Assembly: GCF_046348265.1 (NCBI RefSeq)
Contig: NZ_JAXMEO010000014.1
Origin: Pelomonas sp937871895
GTDB taxonomy: Bacteria; Pseudomonadota; Gammaproteobacteria; Burkholderiales; Burkholderiaceae_C
DNA length: 64,000 bases
Direction: 5' to 3' (one strand)
Shown: positions 1-8,543 of the stretch, one piece after another
Layout: each line of letters starts with the position of its first letter
How positions within the stretch are numbered: the stretch's first letter is position 1
The notes under the pieces: generated by a model
Database searches by the model: none
What the model saw: only the letters and a program-made list of their open reading frames with translations
What the model was told of the DNA's origin: nothing
Made by a program: the position numbers and the translations under genes

Positions 1-470
1 CGAAAGCTCTGCACCAGCGCCTGGATCAACAGCAAGTGGCCGTTGATGGCGATGAAGAGAAAGGCCACCAGGCTGCCAAAGAAGCGGCTCGTGGCCGTGC
101 CTTGCGCGCCGGTGCCGGGGTCGAAGAATCCGGCGAAGTTGAGCCCCATCTGCAGCCCGATCAGCTCGCCCGCAAACTCCAGCGCCGCGTAGACGATGCG
201 CACGGCAAAGCCCATGGTCAGGCCGATCAGCACCTGCTGGGCGATCAACAGGGTCAGCATGGGCAGCGAGTCCAGCGGCACGGCCGGGATAGGCGGCAGC
301 GAGGCCTGCGCCGCGACCGAGATGAAGAGCGCCAGCCCCACGCGCAGTCGCATGGGCACGGTGCGCTGGCTAAACGTGGGCATGCCCGAGAACAGCGCCA
401 GCGTGCGGATGAAGGGCCAGAGCAGCGGGTTCAGCCACGCCAGCAGTTGGGCTTCGGTGAAGCCGATCAC
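1..470 (-). CDS. fliR: Flagellar type III export protein FliR (C-terminus outside window)
   Basis: FliR is a membrane subunit of the FliPQR export gate at the base of the flagellar basal body. About 156 N-terminal residues are visible, beginning MIGFTEAQLLAWLNPLLWPF, with several hydrophobic helices and the family-typical stretch GLQMGLNFAGFFDPGTG. The start is a GTG whose GTGA overlaps the fliQ stop by 4 nt, so the two are translationally coupled. It is the last gene seen in the fliLMNOPQR run, and the rest lies beyond position 1. The order and the sequence leave little doubt. Confidence 0.95.
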   Translation of the reverse strand, partial: MIGFTEAQLLAWLNPLLWPFIRTLALFSGMPTFSQRTVPMRLRVGLALFISVAAQASLPPIPAVPLDSLPMLTLLIAQQVLIGLTMGFAVRIVYAALEFAGELIGLQMGLNFAGFFDPGTGAQGTATSRFFGSLVAFLFIAINGHLLLIQALVQSF

Positions 471-736
471 GTCACCACGCTCGGGATGGCCTGCAGGGTG
501 CGCTGGATGTAGTCCACCAGCTCGGTCATCATCCACGGCCCGGCCAACGCCAGCACCAGGATGGCAGCCACCACCTTCGGCACGAAGGACAGCGTGGCTT
601 CATTGATCTGCGTGGCCGCCTGGATCACGCTCACCACGACGCCGACCACCAGCACCGTCAGCAGCACCGGCGCGGCCACCAGCATCAGCATGTAGAGGCC
701 CTGCTGGCCGAAGGTGAAGACTTGTTGTGGGTCCAT
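467..736 (-). CDS. fliQ: Flagellar biosynthetic protein FliQ
   Basis: An 89-residue protein, the usual size for FliQ, with two membrane helices (about residues 15-40 and 52-75). FliQ assembles with FliP and FliR into the helical export gate. The family-like core TQINEATLSFVPK sits between the helices. It starts 3 nt downstream of the fliP stop and overlaps the fliR start by 4 nt, consistent with one polycistronic mRNA. Confidence 0.97.
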   Translation of the reverse strand: MDPQQVFTFGQQGLYMLMLVAAPVLLTVLVVGVVVSVIQAATQINEATLSFVPKVVAAILVLALAGPWMMTELVDYIQRTLQAIPSVVT

Positions 737-739
737 GGT

Positions 740-1492
740 CTATGAGGCAAAGCTGGCCGCCAGCGAGCCGAGCAGCAGGTTCCAGCCGTCCGCCAGTACG
801 AACAGCATCAGCTTGAAGGGCAGGGCCACGAGCACGGGGGACAGCATCATCATGCCGAGGCTCATCAAGACGCTGGCCACGATCATGTCGATGACCAGGA
901 AGGGGATGAAGATCAGGAAGGCGATCTGGAAGGCGCTCTTGAGCTCGCTCGTGACGAAGGCCGGCACCAGCACCTTGAAGGGCACGTCCTCGGCCTTGAC
1001 CTTGGCGTCGAGCTTGGCCAGGCGGGCGAAGAGGGCGACGTCGCTCTGCCGCGTCTGCTTGAGCATCCAGCCGCGCATCGGCACCTCGGCGCGCTTGAGC
1101 GCTTCGTCGAACTGGATGGTGCCGGCGCTGTAGGGCTGCCAGGCATCGGCGTACACCTTGTCCAGCGTCGGGCTCATCACGAAGAAGGTCAGGAAGAGCG
1201 ACAGGCCAATGATCACTTGGTTGGGCGGTGCCGACTGCGTGCCCAGCGCCTGCCGCATCAGCGACAGCACGATGGCGATGCGCGTGAAGGCGGTCATCAT
1301 CAAGAGCACCGCAGGCAGAAAGCCCAGCGCGGTGAAGAAGAGCAGGGTCTGGATCGGCACCGAGTAGCTGGTGCCGCCAGCGCCCTGGCCAATCAAGAGT
1401 GGCAGCGTGGCAGGCGGCGTATTGCCACTTGACTGCGCCCAGGCGCCGCCAGCCAACAACAGCAGGGCGAGGCCAAGCCATTTAGTGCGCAT
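740..1492 (-). CDS. fliP: Flagellar biosynthetic protein FliP
   Basis: The 250-residue export-gate subunit FliP. The chosen ATG (1492) gives an N-terminal signal sequence (MRTKWLGLALLLLAGGAWAQ) as is normal for FliP. An ATG 12 nt upstream is also possible. Recognisable blocks are TAFTRIAIVLSLMRQALGTQ and, near the C-terminus, LMSLGMMMLSP followed by a membrane helix. It overlaps the fliO 3' end by 11 nt, which supports coupling. A longer frame continues upstream but lies over fliO and lacks a signal peptide at its start, so it was not used. Confidence 0.96.
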   Translation of the reverse strand: MRTKWLGLALLLLAGGAWAQSSGNTPPATLPLLIGQGAGGTSYSVPIQTLLFFTALGFLPAVLLMMTAFTRIAIVLSLMRQALGTQSAPPNQVIIGLSLFLTFFVMSPTLDKVYADAWQPYSAGTIQFDEALKRAEVPMRGWMLKQTRQSDVALFARLAKLDAKVKAEDVPFKVLVPAFVTSELKSAFQIAFLIFIPFLVIDMIVASVLMSLGMMMLSPVLVALPFKLMLFVLADGWNLLLGSLAASFAS

Positions 1493-1838
1493 CGGCGCCC
1501 CCATCCGGCTTGCCGGCGAGCTTGCGCCCCAGCAACTGCGCAAAGGGCGTGAGCGCCGCACCGCTCGGCGGTTCCGCTTGCGGGGGCAGGGTGTGCAGGG
1601 TCGTGATGCCTTGCGGCGTGGCGCCCAGCACCAACCACTGGCGGGCCTCGCCCTGGCCGACCTCAACAATCAGGATGCGCTGGTTGGTGGACAGAGGCAG
1701 GCTGCTCACGACGCGGAGCAGTCCGCCCATCCCGGCACCGCCCATGGGCGTGCGCTTCAGCAGCCACAAGGCGACCGGGATGACGGCCAGGATGGCCAGA
1801 AACCAGAGGAGGGAGATGAGCCCCGAAGATGCATTCAT
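1482..1838 (-). CDS. fliO: Flagellar biosynthesis protein FliO
   Basis: A 118-residue protein with one N-terminal membrane helix (about residues 7-27, ISLLWFLAILAVIPVALWLL) and a small cytoplasmic domain containing STNQRILIVEVG. This resembles the FliO core, in which a beta-rich segment follows the helix. FliO helps FliP assemble into the export gate. It sits between fliN and fliP, where FliO is expected. FliO is poorly conserved, so the call leans on position as well as sequence. Confidence 0.9.
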   Translation of the reverse strand: MNASSGLISLLWFLAILAVIPVALWLLKRTPMGGAGMGGLLRVVSSLPLSTNQRILIVEVGQGEARQWLVLGATPQGITTLHTLPPQAEPPSGAALTPFAQLLGRKLAGKPDGGADAH

Positions 1839-1912
1839 GCCTCGGCATTCTTCGCGTCAGCTTGAGGGCCCGACGCGGGCAATAGCCGGGGCAAAGGCGT
1901 CTAGTTCGGGGC

Positions 1913-2377
1913 TTATGCAGCCTTGGAGAGGCGGCGCATGCGCTCGGATGGCGTCACGATGTCGGTCAGGCGGATACCGAACTTGTCATTCACCACCACC
2001 ACTTCGCCTTGGGCGATCAGGTAGCCGTTGACGAGCACGTCCATGGGCTCGCCGGCCAGGGCGTCGAGTTCCACCACCGAGCCTTGGGCCAATTGCAGGA
2101 TGTTCTTGATCGGGATGCGCGTGCGGCCCAGCTCCACCGTCAGCTGGACGGGGATGTCCAGGATGAGGTTGATGTCGCCCTGCGCTCCGCTGGTGCCGGT
2201 CGGGGCAAAGTTGGTGAAGGTCGGTGTCGAGACCTGCTCCACCGGCGCGGCGATCTCGGTGGCGGCGGGCTCGGCGGGTGCGGCGGCGGCCTCGGCGAGC
2301 GCTGCCGCCCACTCAGCCGCCATCGCGTCCTGTTCGTCGTCGGCTGGGCCTTCGAAGGTGTCGTCGTCAGGTGTCAT
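1913..2377 (-). CDS. fliN: Flagellar motor switch protein FliN
   Basis: A 154-residue C-ring protein. The C-terminal SpoA domain (about residues 68-150) is clear: INLILDIPVQLTVELGRTRI, then a LAQGSVVELDALAGEP-type block and GEVVVVNDKFGIRLTDIV. The first 65 residues are Ala/Glu/Pro-rich and probably unstructured, somewhat longer than in E. coli FliN. FliN packs under FliM at the base of the switch and takes part in export docking. Its start overlaps the fliM 3' end by 11 nt. Confidence 0.96.
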   Translation of the reverse strand: MTPDDDTFEGPADDEQDAMAAEWAAALAEAAAAPAEPAATEIAAPVEQVSTPTFTNFAPTGTSGAQGDINLILDIPVQLTVELGRTRIPIKNILQLAQGSVVELDALAGEPMDVLVNGYLIAQGEVVVVNDKFGIRLTDIVTPSERMRRLSKAA

Positions 2378-3371
2378 TGGTCGGGGCCAGCCAGCCTTGT
2401 TGGGGTCCGGTCAGCATCTTGTCGATCTTGAGGGCATAGCGCCCGTTGGACATGCCGTAGTTGCAGTCGAACACGGGCACGCCGTCCACCTTGGCCTGGA
2501 TCATGGGCTCCAGGTCCAGTTCTATGAAGTCGCCCGGCTTGAAGGCGATCAGCTGCTCGATGGTCGCGGGCGCGGTGCCCAGCTCGGCCACCAGCTCCAC
2601 TTGCGCGTCCTGGATCTGGTGCTTGAGCAGATTGATCCAGCGCCGGTCGGGCTCGGAGGAGTCGCCCTGCGTCGTTGAATACAGAACGTCGCGGATGGGC
2701 TCCAGCGTCGAATAGGGGATGCAGAAGTAGATCGAGCCGCTCGACTCGCCCACCTCCAGCGTGAAGGCGCACGAGACGACGATCTCACTCGGCGTCGCGA
2801 TGTTGGCGAACTGCGGCTGCATCTCCGAGCGCTGGTACTCCAGCTGCAGCGGGTAAATGCCCTTCCAGGCCTTCTCGTACTCGGCGGTGATGACTTCAAC
2901 CAGGCGCAGGATCACGCGCTGCTCGGTCGGCGAGAAGTCACGGCCCTCGATGCGCGCATGGAACTTGCCGATGCCGCCGAAGAGCGAGTCGATCACCGCG
3001 AAGACCAGGGTCGGGTCGCAGACGATCAGGCCGCTGCCGCGCAGCGGCTTGACCTGCACGATGTTGAAGTTGGTCGGGACGACGATCTCGCGCAGGAAGG
3101 CGCTGTACTTCTGCACCTTGATGCCGCTGATGGCGACTTCCGGGCTCTTGCGGATGAAGTTGAACAGCCCGACGCGGATGTTGCGCGCAAAGCGTTCGTT
3201 GATGATTTCCATCGTGGGCATGCGCCCACGGACGATCCGCTCCTGGCTCGCGAGGTTGTACTCGCGGATGCCACCTTCCTCGATCTCCTCCTGCTCCAGC
3301 TTCTGGCTCTCGCCAGTGATGCCTTGCAGCAGTGCATCGACTTCGTCTTGGGAAAGGATGCCCTGATTCAT
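2367..3371 (-). CDS. fliM: Flagellar motor switch protein FliM
   Basis: A 334-residue FliM, the family's normal length. The N-terminal CheY-binding peptide is intact (LSQDEVDALL, residues 6-15), so phospho-CheY can be expected to dock. The middle CheC-like domain contains VVPTNFNIVQVKPLRGSGL and DSLFGG. The C-terminal SpoA domain ends with the segment FDCNYGMSNGRYALKI. FliM links FliG to FliN in the C ring and switches rotation. It is preceded by a 180-bp spacer holding a GC-rich repeat. Confidence 0.97.
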   Translation of the reverse strand: MNQGILSQDEVDALLQGITGESQKLEQEEIEEGGIREYNLASQERIVRGRMPTMEIINERFARNIRVGLFNFIRKSPEVAISGIKVQKYSAFLREIVVPTNFNIVQVKPLRGSGLIVCDPTLVFAVIDSLFGGIGKFHARIEGRDFSPTEQRVILRLVEVITAEYEKAWKGIYPLQLEYQRSEMQPQFANIATPSEIVVSCAFTLEVGESSGSIYFCIPYSTLEPIRDVLYSTTQGDSSEPDRRWINLLKHQIQDAQVELVAELGTAPATIEQLIAFKPGDFIELDLEPMIQAKVDGVPVFDCNYGMSNGRYALKIDKMLTGPQQGWLAPTNDT

Positions 3372-3394
3372 CGTGCGACCTCACCTAGGCGACT

Positions 3395-3500
3395 GGCCTC
3401 GCGGCCTTCGGGCCGAGCGCCGGGCCGCTCCCAAGCCGGCCCGTCATGGCGATGCACTTGCCGGTCAATCCGGCAAGCATCGCCGCCCCCTCGGGGGGCC
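3395..3500 (-). repeat. GC-rich palindromic intergenic repeat between fliL and fliM
   Basis: The 180-bp fliL-fliM spacer holds a run of short inverted repeats, including CCCCCCGAGGGGG and paired arms around CTTGCCGG and GCATCGCC. On the minus strand it shares blocks (CCCCCCGAGGGGG, CTTGCCGG, CTTGGG.GCGGCCCGGCGCTCG) in the same order with the flhD-flhC spacer at 20402-20530. This points to a dispersed intergenic repeat family. Its effect on the operon mRNA is unknown. Confidence 0.55.
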
Positions 3501-3551
3501 GACCAGGATCGCCCGCGTTCAGCGAGGCGAGATTGGGCGAGGGGCTTCATA

Positions 3552-4160
3552 TCACTGAACGATGAACGACGAGAAATGCACGCCCGTGATCGGGCTGACG
3601 ACGGCGGGCTTTTTCTTCTTCTTTTTCTTGGGGGCTTCTTCGCCGTGGCCGGCATCAGCTTCGTCGTCCAGCTCGATGCCCAGCGGGCGCACGGCCTCGC
3701 GGTTGATCTCTTTGGCGAGTTGCAGCTTGCCCTCGCGGCTCAGCAGGTCGGCAGCAACCTTGTGCGACAGCAGCATCAGGATGTTGCCCCGGATGGCTGG
3801 CATATAGGCCTTGAGCTGGTCGGCGATCTTGGGGTCTTCGATCTCCAGGCTGATGCCGATCTGCGCAAAGCGATCGACGTCCTTGTCGGCCAGGTTGACG
3901 GTGAAGGGGTCCAGCGGCACGAAGGTGGGCGGATGGTCCTTCTTGGCGTGTTCCTTCTTGGCGGGCTCTTCCTTGGCGGGCGTTGCGTCTTCGCCGTCTT
4001 CGCCGTCTTCGGCGGGGGGCTTTTTCTTGAGCAGGAAGAACGCGGCAGCGCCCCCGATCACCACCACCAGCAGGACGGCGGCGATCAGGATGATCAGTTT
4101 CTTCTTGCCTCCACTCCCGGCAGCCGGGGCGGGCGCAGCTGCTGCATCAGGGCCGGCCAT
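3552..4160 (-). CDS. fliL: Flagellar basal body-associated protein FliL
   Basis: A 202-residue single-pass membrane protein. A lysine-flanked helix (about residues 20-45, KKKLIILIAAVLLVVVIGG) is followed by a charged linker (65-100, rich in Glu/Lys/Ala) and a periplasmic domain containing FVPLDPFTVNLAD, as in FliL. FliL surrounds the stator and supports torque under load. An AGGAG ribosome-binding site lies 8 nt before the ATG. It opens the fliLMNOPQR half of the locus. The poly-Lys stretch KKKKKKK near residues 180-186 is unusual but not disruptive. Confidence 0.93.
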   Translation of the reverse strand: MAGPDAAAAPAPAAGSGGKKKLIILIAAVLLVVVIGGAAAFFLLKKKPPAEDGEDGEDATPAKEEPAKKEHAKKDHPPTFVPLDPFTVNLADKDVDRFAQIGISLEIEDPKIADQLKAYMPAIRGNILMLLSHKVAADLLSREGKLQLAKEINREAVRPLGIELDDEADAGHGEEAPKKKKKKKPAVVSPITGVHFSSFIVQ

Positions 4161-4296
4161 AAGGACTCCTCAGCGGGTGCCCGCAAGCAGCGGGACACCT
4201 GAAATTTGCACCAATGATGCGGACCATTATGGGAGGCCCGTCTGAGGTAGAGCCGTCAATAAAGTTCGCTCGCGTGCGGCAATTTCCGCTCAAGCC

Positions 4297-5754
4297 TCAG
4301 GCAAATGTGTCGAGCAGGCCGCGCGGCGGCGCGACGCCACGGCGGCTGAGTGCGGCGGTGGCGACGTCGATGGCGTCTGGGGCGCTGCGGCTGCTGGTGC
4401 CGCGCACGCCGGCGTTGCCGCTGCGGCGGCCTTCGTCGTCAGCGCTATCGGATGGGTTGCCCTGCTGGCTTTGCTGGAAGACGCCACCGCCCGCCAGCGT
4501 CAGCCCCTGCTCGCGCAGCGCGCCGGCCAGGTCGGGCAGGGCGCGCTCCAGAGCCTGGCGGGTGTCGGCCTGCGCGGCCTGGAAGGTGATCTCGGCACGG
4601 CCGGCGTCCACCACGATGTCGATCTGCACCGGGCCCATCTCGGCCGGGTTCAGCTCCAGTTGGGCGGTTTGCACGCCATCCACGGCCAGCAGGGTCACGC
4701 GCTCGGCCAGCTCAGGCGCAAAGGCGGCGCTGTGCACGGGGGCTTGCAGGGCGGGGCCGGTCTCGGCCGTTGCGGCAGCGGGGCGCGCGTCCATGGCGGC
4801 GGCTGCAAAGCCGGCCACCGGCACGCTGGACGCATCGGCGCGGAAGGGGCCGGAGCCCGGCTCTGCCGTGTTGCCGCGCGCCGGCATGGCCAGCAGTTGC
4901 TCGAAGCTCGGGCCTTGGGCCTCGCGTGAGGCGGCCTGGGTGGTCGTGGCGGTGTTGGCGCGGGCGTCGCGGGCGTCGCTGGCGGCAGCCGCCGTCGAGC
5001 TTTGGGCGGCAGCACGGCTGGCGGCCAACGCACCAGGACTGCGGGCGGTGGCGCCGCGCGCCTTGGGTTCTGGGGTGGTGCCGGTGGCGTCGTCGCTCAG
5101 CGGCTGGCGGCTGGCGGCGCGGGGGTCGGTGCCGGCATTGGCATTGGCGGCGTCGCTGGCCTGGGCGGCTGGGGCCAGGGCTTGCTGCACAGCGGTGGCC
5201 AGTGGCAGATCGCGCAGGGCCTTGTCAGCGGCATCAGCGGCCTGGGCTTCGGGCGCGGCGGCTTTGGCTGCGGGCAGCGAGACCTGTGGGGCGAGGCTGG
5301 CGTCGGTCGCCGCGTCGCCGGGCTTGCGGGCGTCGGCGCTGGTCGAATCGGCATCGCCATCGGCGGCCTTGGTGGCGCTGGTGTCAGCGTCGGCATTGGC
5401 GTCCGCAGCGGCGGCGGGCGGTGCGTTCTGTGCCTTGGCGTCGGCGCTACGGCCCAGGCCGGGCTGCCCAGGCTGCGCGCTGCGTTGGCGCTGGGCCAAG
5501 GCCCGGGCGGCGCGCATTTGGGCGGTGACGGTCTCGGATGGCCCTTGGGCATCGGCGGACGACGCGGCCTCGTCATCGGGCGTCTTGGGCTTGTCGCCAG
5601 CCTGGGTGGCGGCCTTGTCGGGCCCGTTGGTGTGGATGCCTTCGTTCAGGAACTGAGCGAAGGGCGGCGCGCCCGGCGGCTGGCCGGCGTTGGGTGCGGG
5701 CGGCTGTGACGCGCCGGCGGACCGGCTGCTGAGGGTGACGGCAGGGTTCAGCAT
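4297..5754 (-). CDS. fliK: Flagellar hook-length control protein FliK
   Basis: A 485-residue protein with a long Ala/Pro/Asp-rich, low-complexity N-terminal ruler region (about 1-360) and a conserved C-terminal Flg_hook domain containing LELNPAEMGPVQIDIVVDAG and a downstream RALERALPDLAGALREQGL block. FliK is exported, measures hook length and switches FlhB specificity. The start chosen (MLNPAV) lies 4 nt after the fliJ stop. Further-upstream in-frame starts overlie fliJ and were rejected. The last residues run to position 4297, with no obvious terminator before fliL. Confidence 0.92.
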   Translation of the reverse strand: MLNPAVTLSSRSAGASQPPAPNAGQPPGAPPFAQFLNEGIHTNGPDKAATQAGDKPKTPDDEAASSADAQGPSETVTAQMRAARALAQRQRSAQPGQPGLGRSADAKAQNAPPAAAADANADADTSATKAADGDADSTSADARKPGDAATDASLAPQVSLPAAKAAAPEAQAADAADKALRDLPLATAVQQALAPAAQASDAANANAGTDPRAASRQPLSDDATGTTPEPKARGATARSPGALAASRAAAQSSTAAAASDARDARANTATTTQAASREAQGPSFEQLLAMPARGNTAEPGSGPFRADASSVPVAGFAAAAMDARPAAATAETGPALQAPVHSAAFAPELAERVTLLAVDGVQTAQLELNPAEMGPVQIDIVVDAGRAEITFQAAQADTRQALERALPDLAGALREQGLTLAGGGVFQQSQQGNPSDSADDEGRRSGNAGVRGTSSRSAPDAIDVATAALSRRGVAPPRGLLDTFA

Positions 5755-5758
5755 GGCA

Positions 5759-6226
5759 TCAGTAGGTGAGGTGGGAGTGGGCGCGTTGGGCGTGCACGCG
5801 GGCCGCGAATTCGTCGGCGTGGCGTTGCTCCATGCGCTGGGCGGCCTGGCGCTGCTCGGCCTGGCGGCGTTCGATGAGCTTCTGGATGCCGGCCACGCGC
5901 AGCTCGGCGGCCAAAAGGCGCTGGCGGGCTTGCTCAAGCCGCGAGTCGGCATGGTTGCTGACGTGGTGTTGGCTGTGGACGGCCTGGTCGAGCCGCTGGC
6001 CGAAGGACTGGTAGCAGCCCACGATGTCCATCGCGGCAGCCTGGCTGGTGAAGCTGTTCGTCCAGCGTTGCTGGAACTCTTGCCGATAGCTGGTCAGCTG
6101 CTCGTGCTGGTGACGGGCATTGTTGGCCTGCGCCAGCGCGCCTTGCAGGGCCTGGGCGGCCTCGTCACGCTCGGCGGCTGCACGCTCCAGCAGCAGGGTC
6201 AACACTTGCAAATTGGGGGCCGACAT
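5759..6226 (-). CDS. fliJ: Flagellar export chaperone/stalk protein FliJ
   Basis: A 155-residue, highly charged, almost entirely helical protein that reads as a long coiled coil, as expected for FliJ. FliJ sits in the central pore of the FliI ATPase hexamer and links it to FlhA. Length and composition match the family (E. coli FliJ is about 147 residues). It lies 56 nt downstream of fliI and 4 nt before fliK. FliJ sequences diverge widely, so position adds weight. Confidence 0.9.
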   Translation of the reverse strand: MSAPNLQVLTLLLERAAAERDEAAQALQGALAQANNARHQHEQLTSYRQEFQQRWTNSFTSQAAAMDIVGCYQSFGQRLDQAVHSQHHVSNHADSRLEQARQRLLAAELRVAGIQKLIERRQAEQRQAAQRMEQRHADEFAARVHAQRAHSHLTY

Positions 6227-6282
6227 GCGCGCACTCCGGTTCCAGCCTCATCCGTCATCCTTCGGCAGATTCAGCGCCAACT

Positions 6283-7740
6283 TCAGGTGCCGTGGACCAG
6301 GCTTTGCAACTGCTTCGTCGATTCGTGAAGTCCTGCCGGACTGTGCATGTCCTGCTGCAGGAGTCGGTTCATGTCGGCGTGCAGTCGCACGGCCAGATCG
6401 AGTTCGGGGTCGCTGCCAGGGGCATAGGCCCCGAGCTGGATCAGGTCACGGGCTTTGTTGAATTTGGCCAGCAACTGCCGGAAGCGACGCGCGGAATCGA
6501 GCTGGTTTTGCGGCGCAACACTGGGCATCACGCGCGAGATGGAGCGCTCGACGTCGATGGCCGGGTAGTGCCCCGCCTCGGCCAGCTCGCGTGAGAGCAC
6601 GATGTGGCCGTCGAGGATGCCGCGTGCGGCATCGGCAATCGGGTCCTGCGGGTCGTCGCCTTCGGTCAGCACCGTGTAGAAGGCCGTGATCGAGCCCTCG
6701 CCGGCTTGCCCGTTGCCGCTGCGCTCCACAAGCTGCGGCAGCTTGGCAAAGCAGCTCGGTGGGTAGCCCTTGGTGGCGGGCGGCTCACCAATGGCCAGGG
6801 CGATCTCGCGCTGGGCCATCGCATAGCGCGTCAGCGAGTCCATCAAGAGCAGCACGTGGCGACCTTGGTCGCGGAAGTGCTCGGCGATGGCGGTGGCGTA
6901 GTGCGCGCCTTGCAGGCGCATCAGCGGCGGTGAATCGGCTGGCGCCGCCACCACGACCGAGCGCGCCAGGCCTTCGGCACCCAGGATGTCCTCGATGAAC
7001 TCCTTGACCTCGCGGCCGCGCTCGCCGATGAGGCCGACCACGATCACATCCGCCTGCGTGTAGCGCGCCATCATCCCGAGCAGCACCGACTTGCCGACGC
7101 CGGTGCCGGCAAAGAGCCCGAGGCGCTGGCCACGGCCGACGGTGAGCAGCGCATTGATGGCGCGCACGCCGGTGTCGAGCGGCGTGCGCACCGGGTCACG
7201 GTCCATGGCATTGATGGGCCGGCGCAGCATGGGCTCGGTGTGCACGTGTTCCAGCGGGCCGCCACGGTCCAGCGGGTGGCCGTGCGGGTCCACCACGCGT
7301 CCCAGCAGGCCATCGCCCATGGGCAGGTGGGAGCCGCGGTCCTCGCCCCGGCGCCAGCGCTGCAGTGGGCGGCCCAGCTGCGGCGGCAGCGGCGGCAGGC
7401 TGCGCGGCACCACGGTGGCGCCACTCGCCAGACCCTGCACTTCGTCGGTGGGCATCAGGTAGGCGCGGTCGCCCGAGAAGCCAACCACCTCGGCATTCAC
7501 CGGCGGCAGGCCGCGCCGCGGCGCGTTGCCGCTGGAGGGCATCTGGATGCGGCAGACCGACCCGAGCGGCACGCGCAAGCCGGTGGCTTCGAGCACCAGG
7601 CCGGCCACGCGCACCAGCTTGCCCTGGCACTCCAGCGGCTGGGCGGTGTTGGCGCTGACGGCGGCCTCAAGGTCGGCCAGGTAGTGCTGCCAGCGCTCGG
7701 TGCGGGCGGTGGGCTCGCCAGGTTCGGTCGGGGTGTTCAT
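6283..7740 (-). CDS. fliI: Flagellum-specific ATPase FliI
   Basis: A 485-residue ATPase of the flagellar export apparatus. The Walker A motif AGTGVGKS lies at residues 211-218. GERGREVKEF and the signature SLTRYAMAQREIALAIGEPP follow, typical of the FliI/F1-beta family. A C-terminal helical domain ends the protein. The ATG at 7740 overlaps the fliH stop in an ATGA. An open frame continues further upstream in this register, but it runs antiphase through fliH and fliG and is not coding. All catalytic motifs are intact. Confidence 0.97.
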   Translation of the reverse strand: MNTPTEPGEPTARTERWQHYLADLEAAVSANTAQPLECQGKLVRVAGLVLEATGLRVPLGSVCRIQMPSSGNAPRRGLPPVNAEVVGFSGDRAYLMPTDEVQGLASGATVVPRSLPPLPPQLGRPLQRWRRGEDRGSHLPMGDGLLGRVVDPHGHPLDRGGPLEHVHTEPMLRRPINAMDRDPVRTPLDTGVRAINALLTVGRGQRLGLFAGTGVGKSVLLGMMARYTQADVIVVGLIGERGREVKEFIEDILGAEGLARSVVVAAPADSPPLMRLQGAHYATAIAEHFRDQGRHVLLLMDSLTRYAMAQREIALAIGEPPATKGYPPSCFAKLPQLVERSGNGQAGEGSITAFYTVLTEGDDPQDPIADAARGILDGHIVLSRELAEAGHYPAIDVERSISRVMPSVAPQNQLDSARRFRQLLAKFNKARDLIQLGAYAPGSDPELDLAVRLHADMNRLLQQDMHSPAGLHESTKQLQSLVHGT

Positions 7741-8531
7741 TCGGCCTCGCCGCGCCGGTCTTCCCACAGATCGGATTGACCCAGGGCAGCCACGGCCTGC
7801 TGCCAACGTGTGGCGATGCTGGCGTCGACGCTGGCGATGTCGGCATCGACCTTGACGCCACCGCGTGCGATTTCGGGGTCGGGCAGCAGCAGGGCCTGGC
7901 GGGCGGCGAACTCCTCGCCCAGGCCCTGCTGGACGAGGGCCAGGTCGTCGGGGTGGACGCGCACGCGCACCTGGCGGGCCGAGGCCTGCAGGGCCTCGAC
8001 GGCATCGTGTGCCACGCGGGCGATCAGCTCGGGCCGGGTGGCCAGTTCGCTGCGCACCACCTGACGCGCCAGCTCGACGGCGATGCGAGCCACGCTCTGG
8101 GCCATGTCTTCTTCGAGTGCGCGGAACTCGGCGTCGAAGTTGCCCGCGATGGCGCCGATCTGGGCCGACATCTGCTGGGCGAAGCTCTGCTTGAAGGCGT
8201 CGAGCGCCGCCATGCCGTCGCGGTAGCCGTCCTGGTAGCCGGTCTGCCGGGCCTCGTGCAATTGCTCGTGCAGGCTGGGCTCGGGCGGCGCGGCGGGCGG
8301 TGGCGGTGGGGCGGGTTCGCTGGCTCGTGCTGCCGAAGCAGTGGCCTCGGCGGCGCTGCCCGAGCTCCGCAGAGGCGCAAAGCCGCTGGCCTCGGCCTCG
8401 CCCAGCAGGCTGGGGTTCCAGGTGCGCACACCCTGCAGCTCTTCGCCGGGGATGAAGCGCGAGTAGGTGGCGCGCCGCTCCTCGCTGCGCCGCTCGGGCG
8501 GCGGCACTTGCCGAGGCGGTTGACGGACCAC
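7737..8531 (-). CDS. fliH: Flagellar assembly protein FliH
   Basis: A 264-residue regulator of FliI. The N-terminus contains TYSRFIPGEEL and WNPSLLGE, typical of betaproteobacterial FliH. It is followed by a Pro/Ala linker and a central coiled coil with the repetitive GYQDGYRDGMAAL segment, then a C-terminal domain that resembles the V-ATPase E-subunit stalk. FliH forms a dimer that holds FliI inactive and brings it to the export gate. Spacing is 12 nt from fliG and a 4-nt overlap with fliI. Confidence 0.94.
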   Translation of the reverse strand: MVRQPPRQVPPPERRSEERRATYSRFIPGEELQGVRTWNPSLLGEAEASGFAPLRSSGSAAEATASAARASEPAPPPPPAAPPEPSLHEQLHEARQTGYQDGYRDGMAALDAFKQSFAQQMSAQIGAIAGNFDAEFRALEEDMAQSVARIAVELARQVVRSELATRPELIARVAHDAVEALQASARQVRVRVHPDDLALVQQGLGEEFAARQALLLPDPEIARGGVKVDADIASVDASIATRWQQAVAALGQSDLWEDRRGEAE

Positions 8532-8543
8532 GATGAGCGCCTA

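Noticed and set aside
4161..4296. A TTGACG / CATAAT pair upstream of fliL as a sigma-70 promoter
   Set aside because: The spacing of about 22 nt is too long for a functional sigma-70 promoter, and no other support was found.
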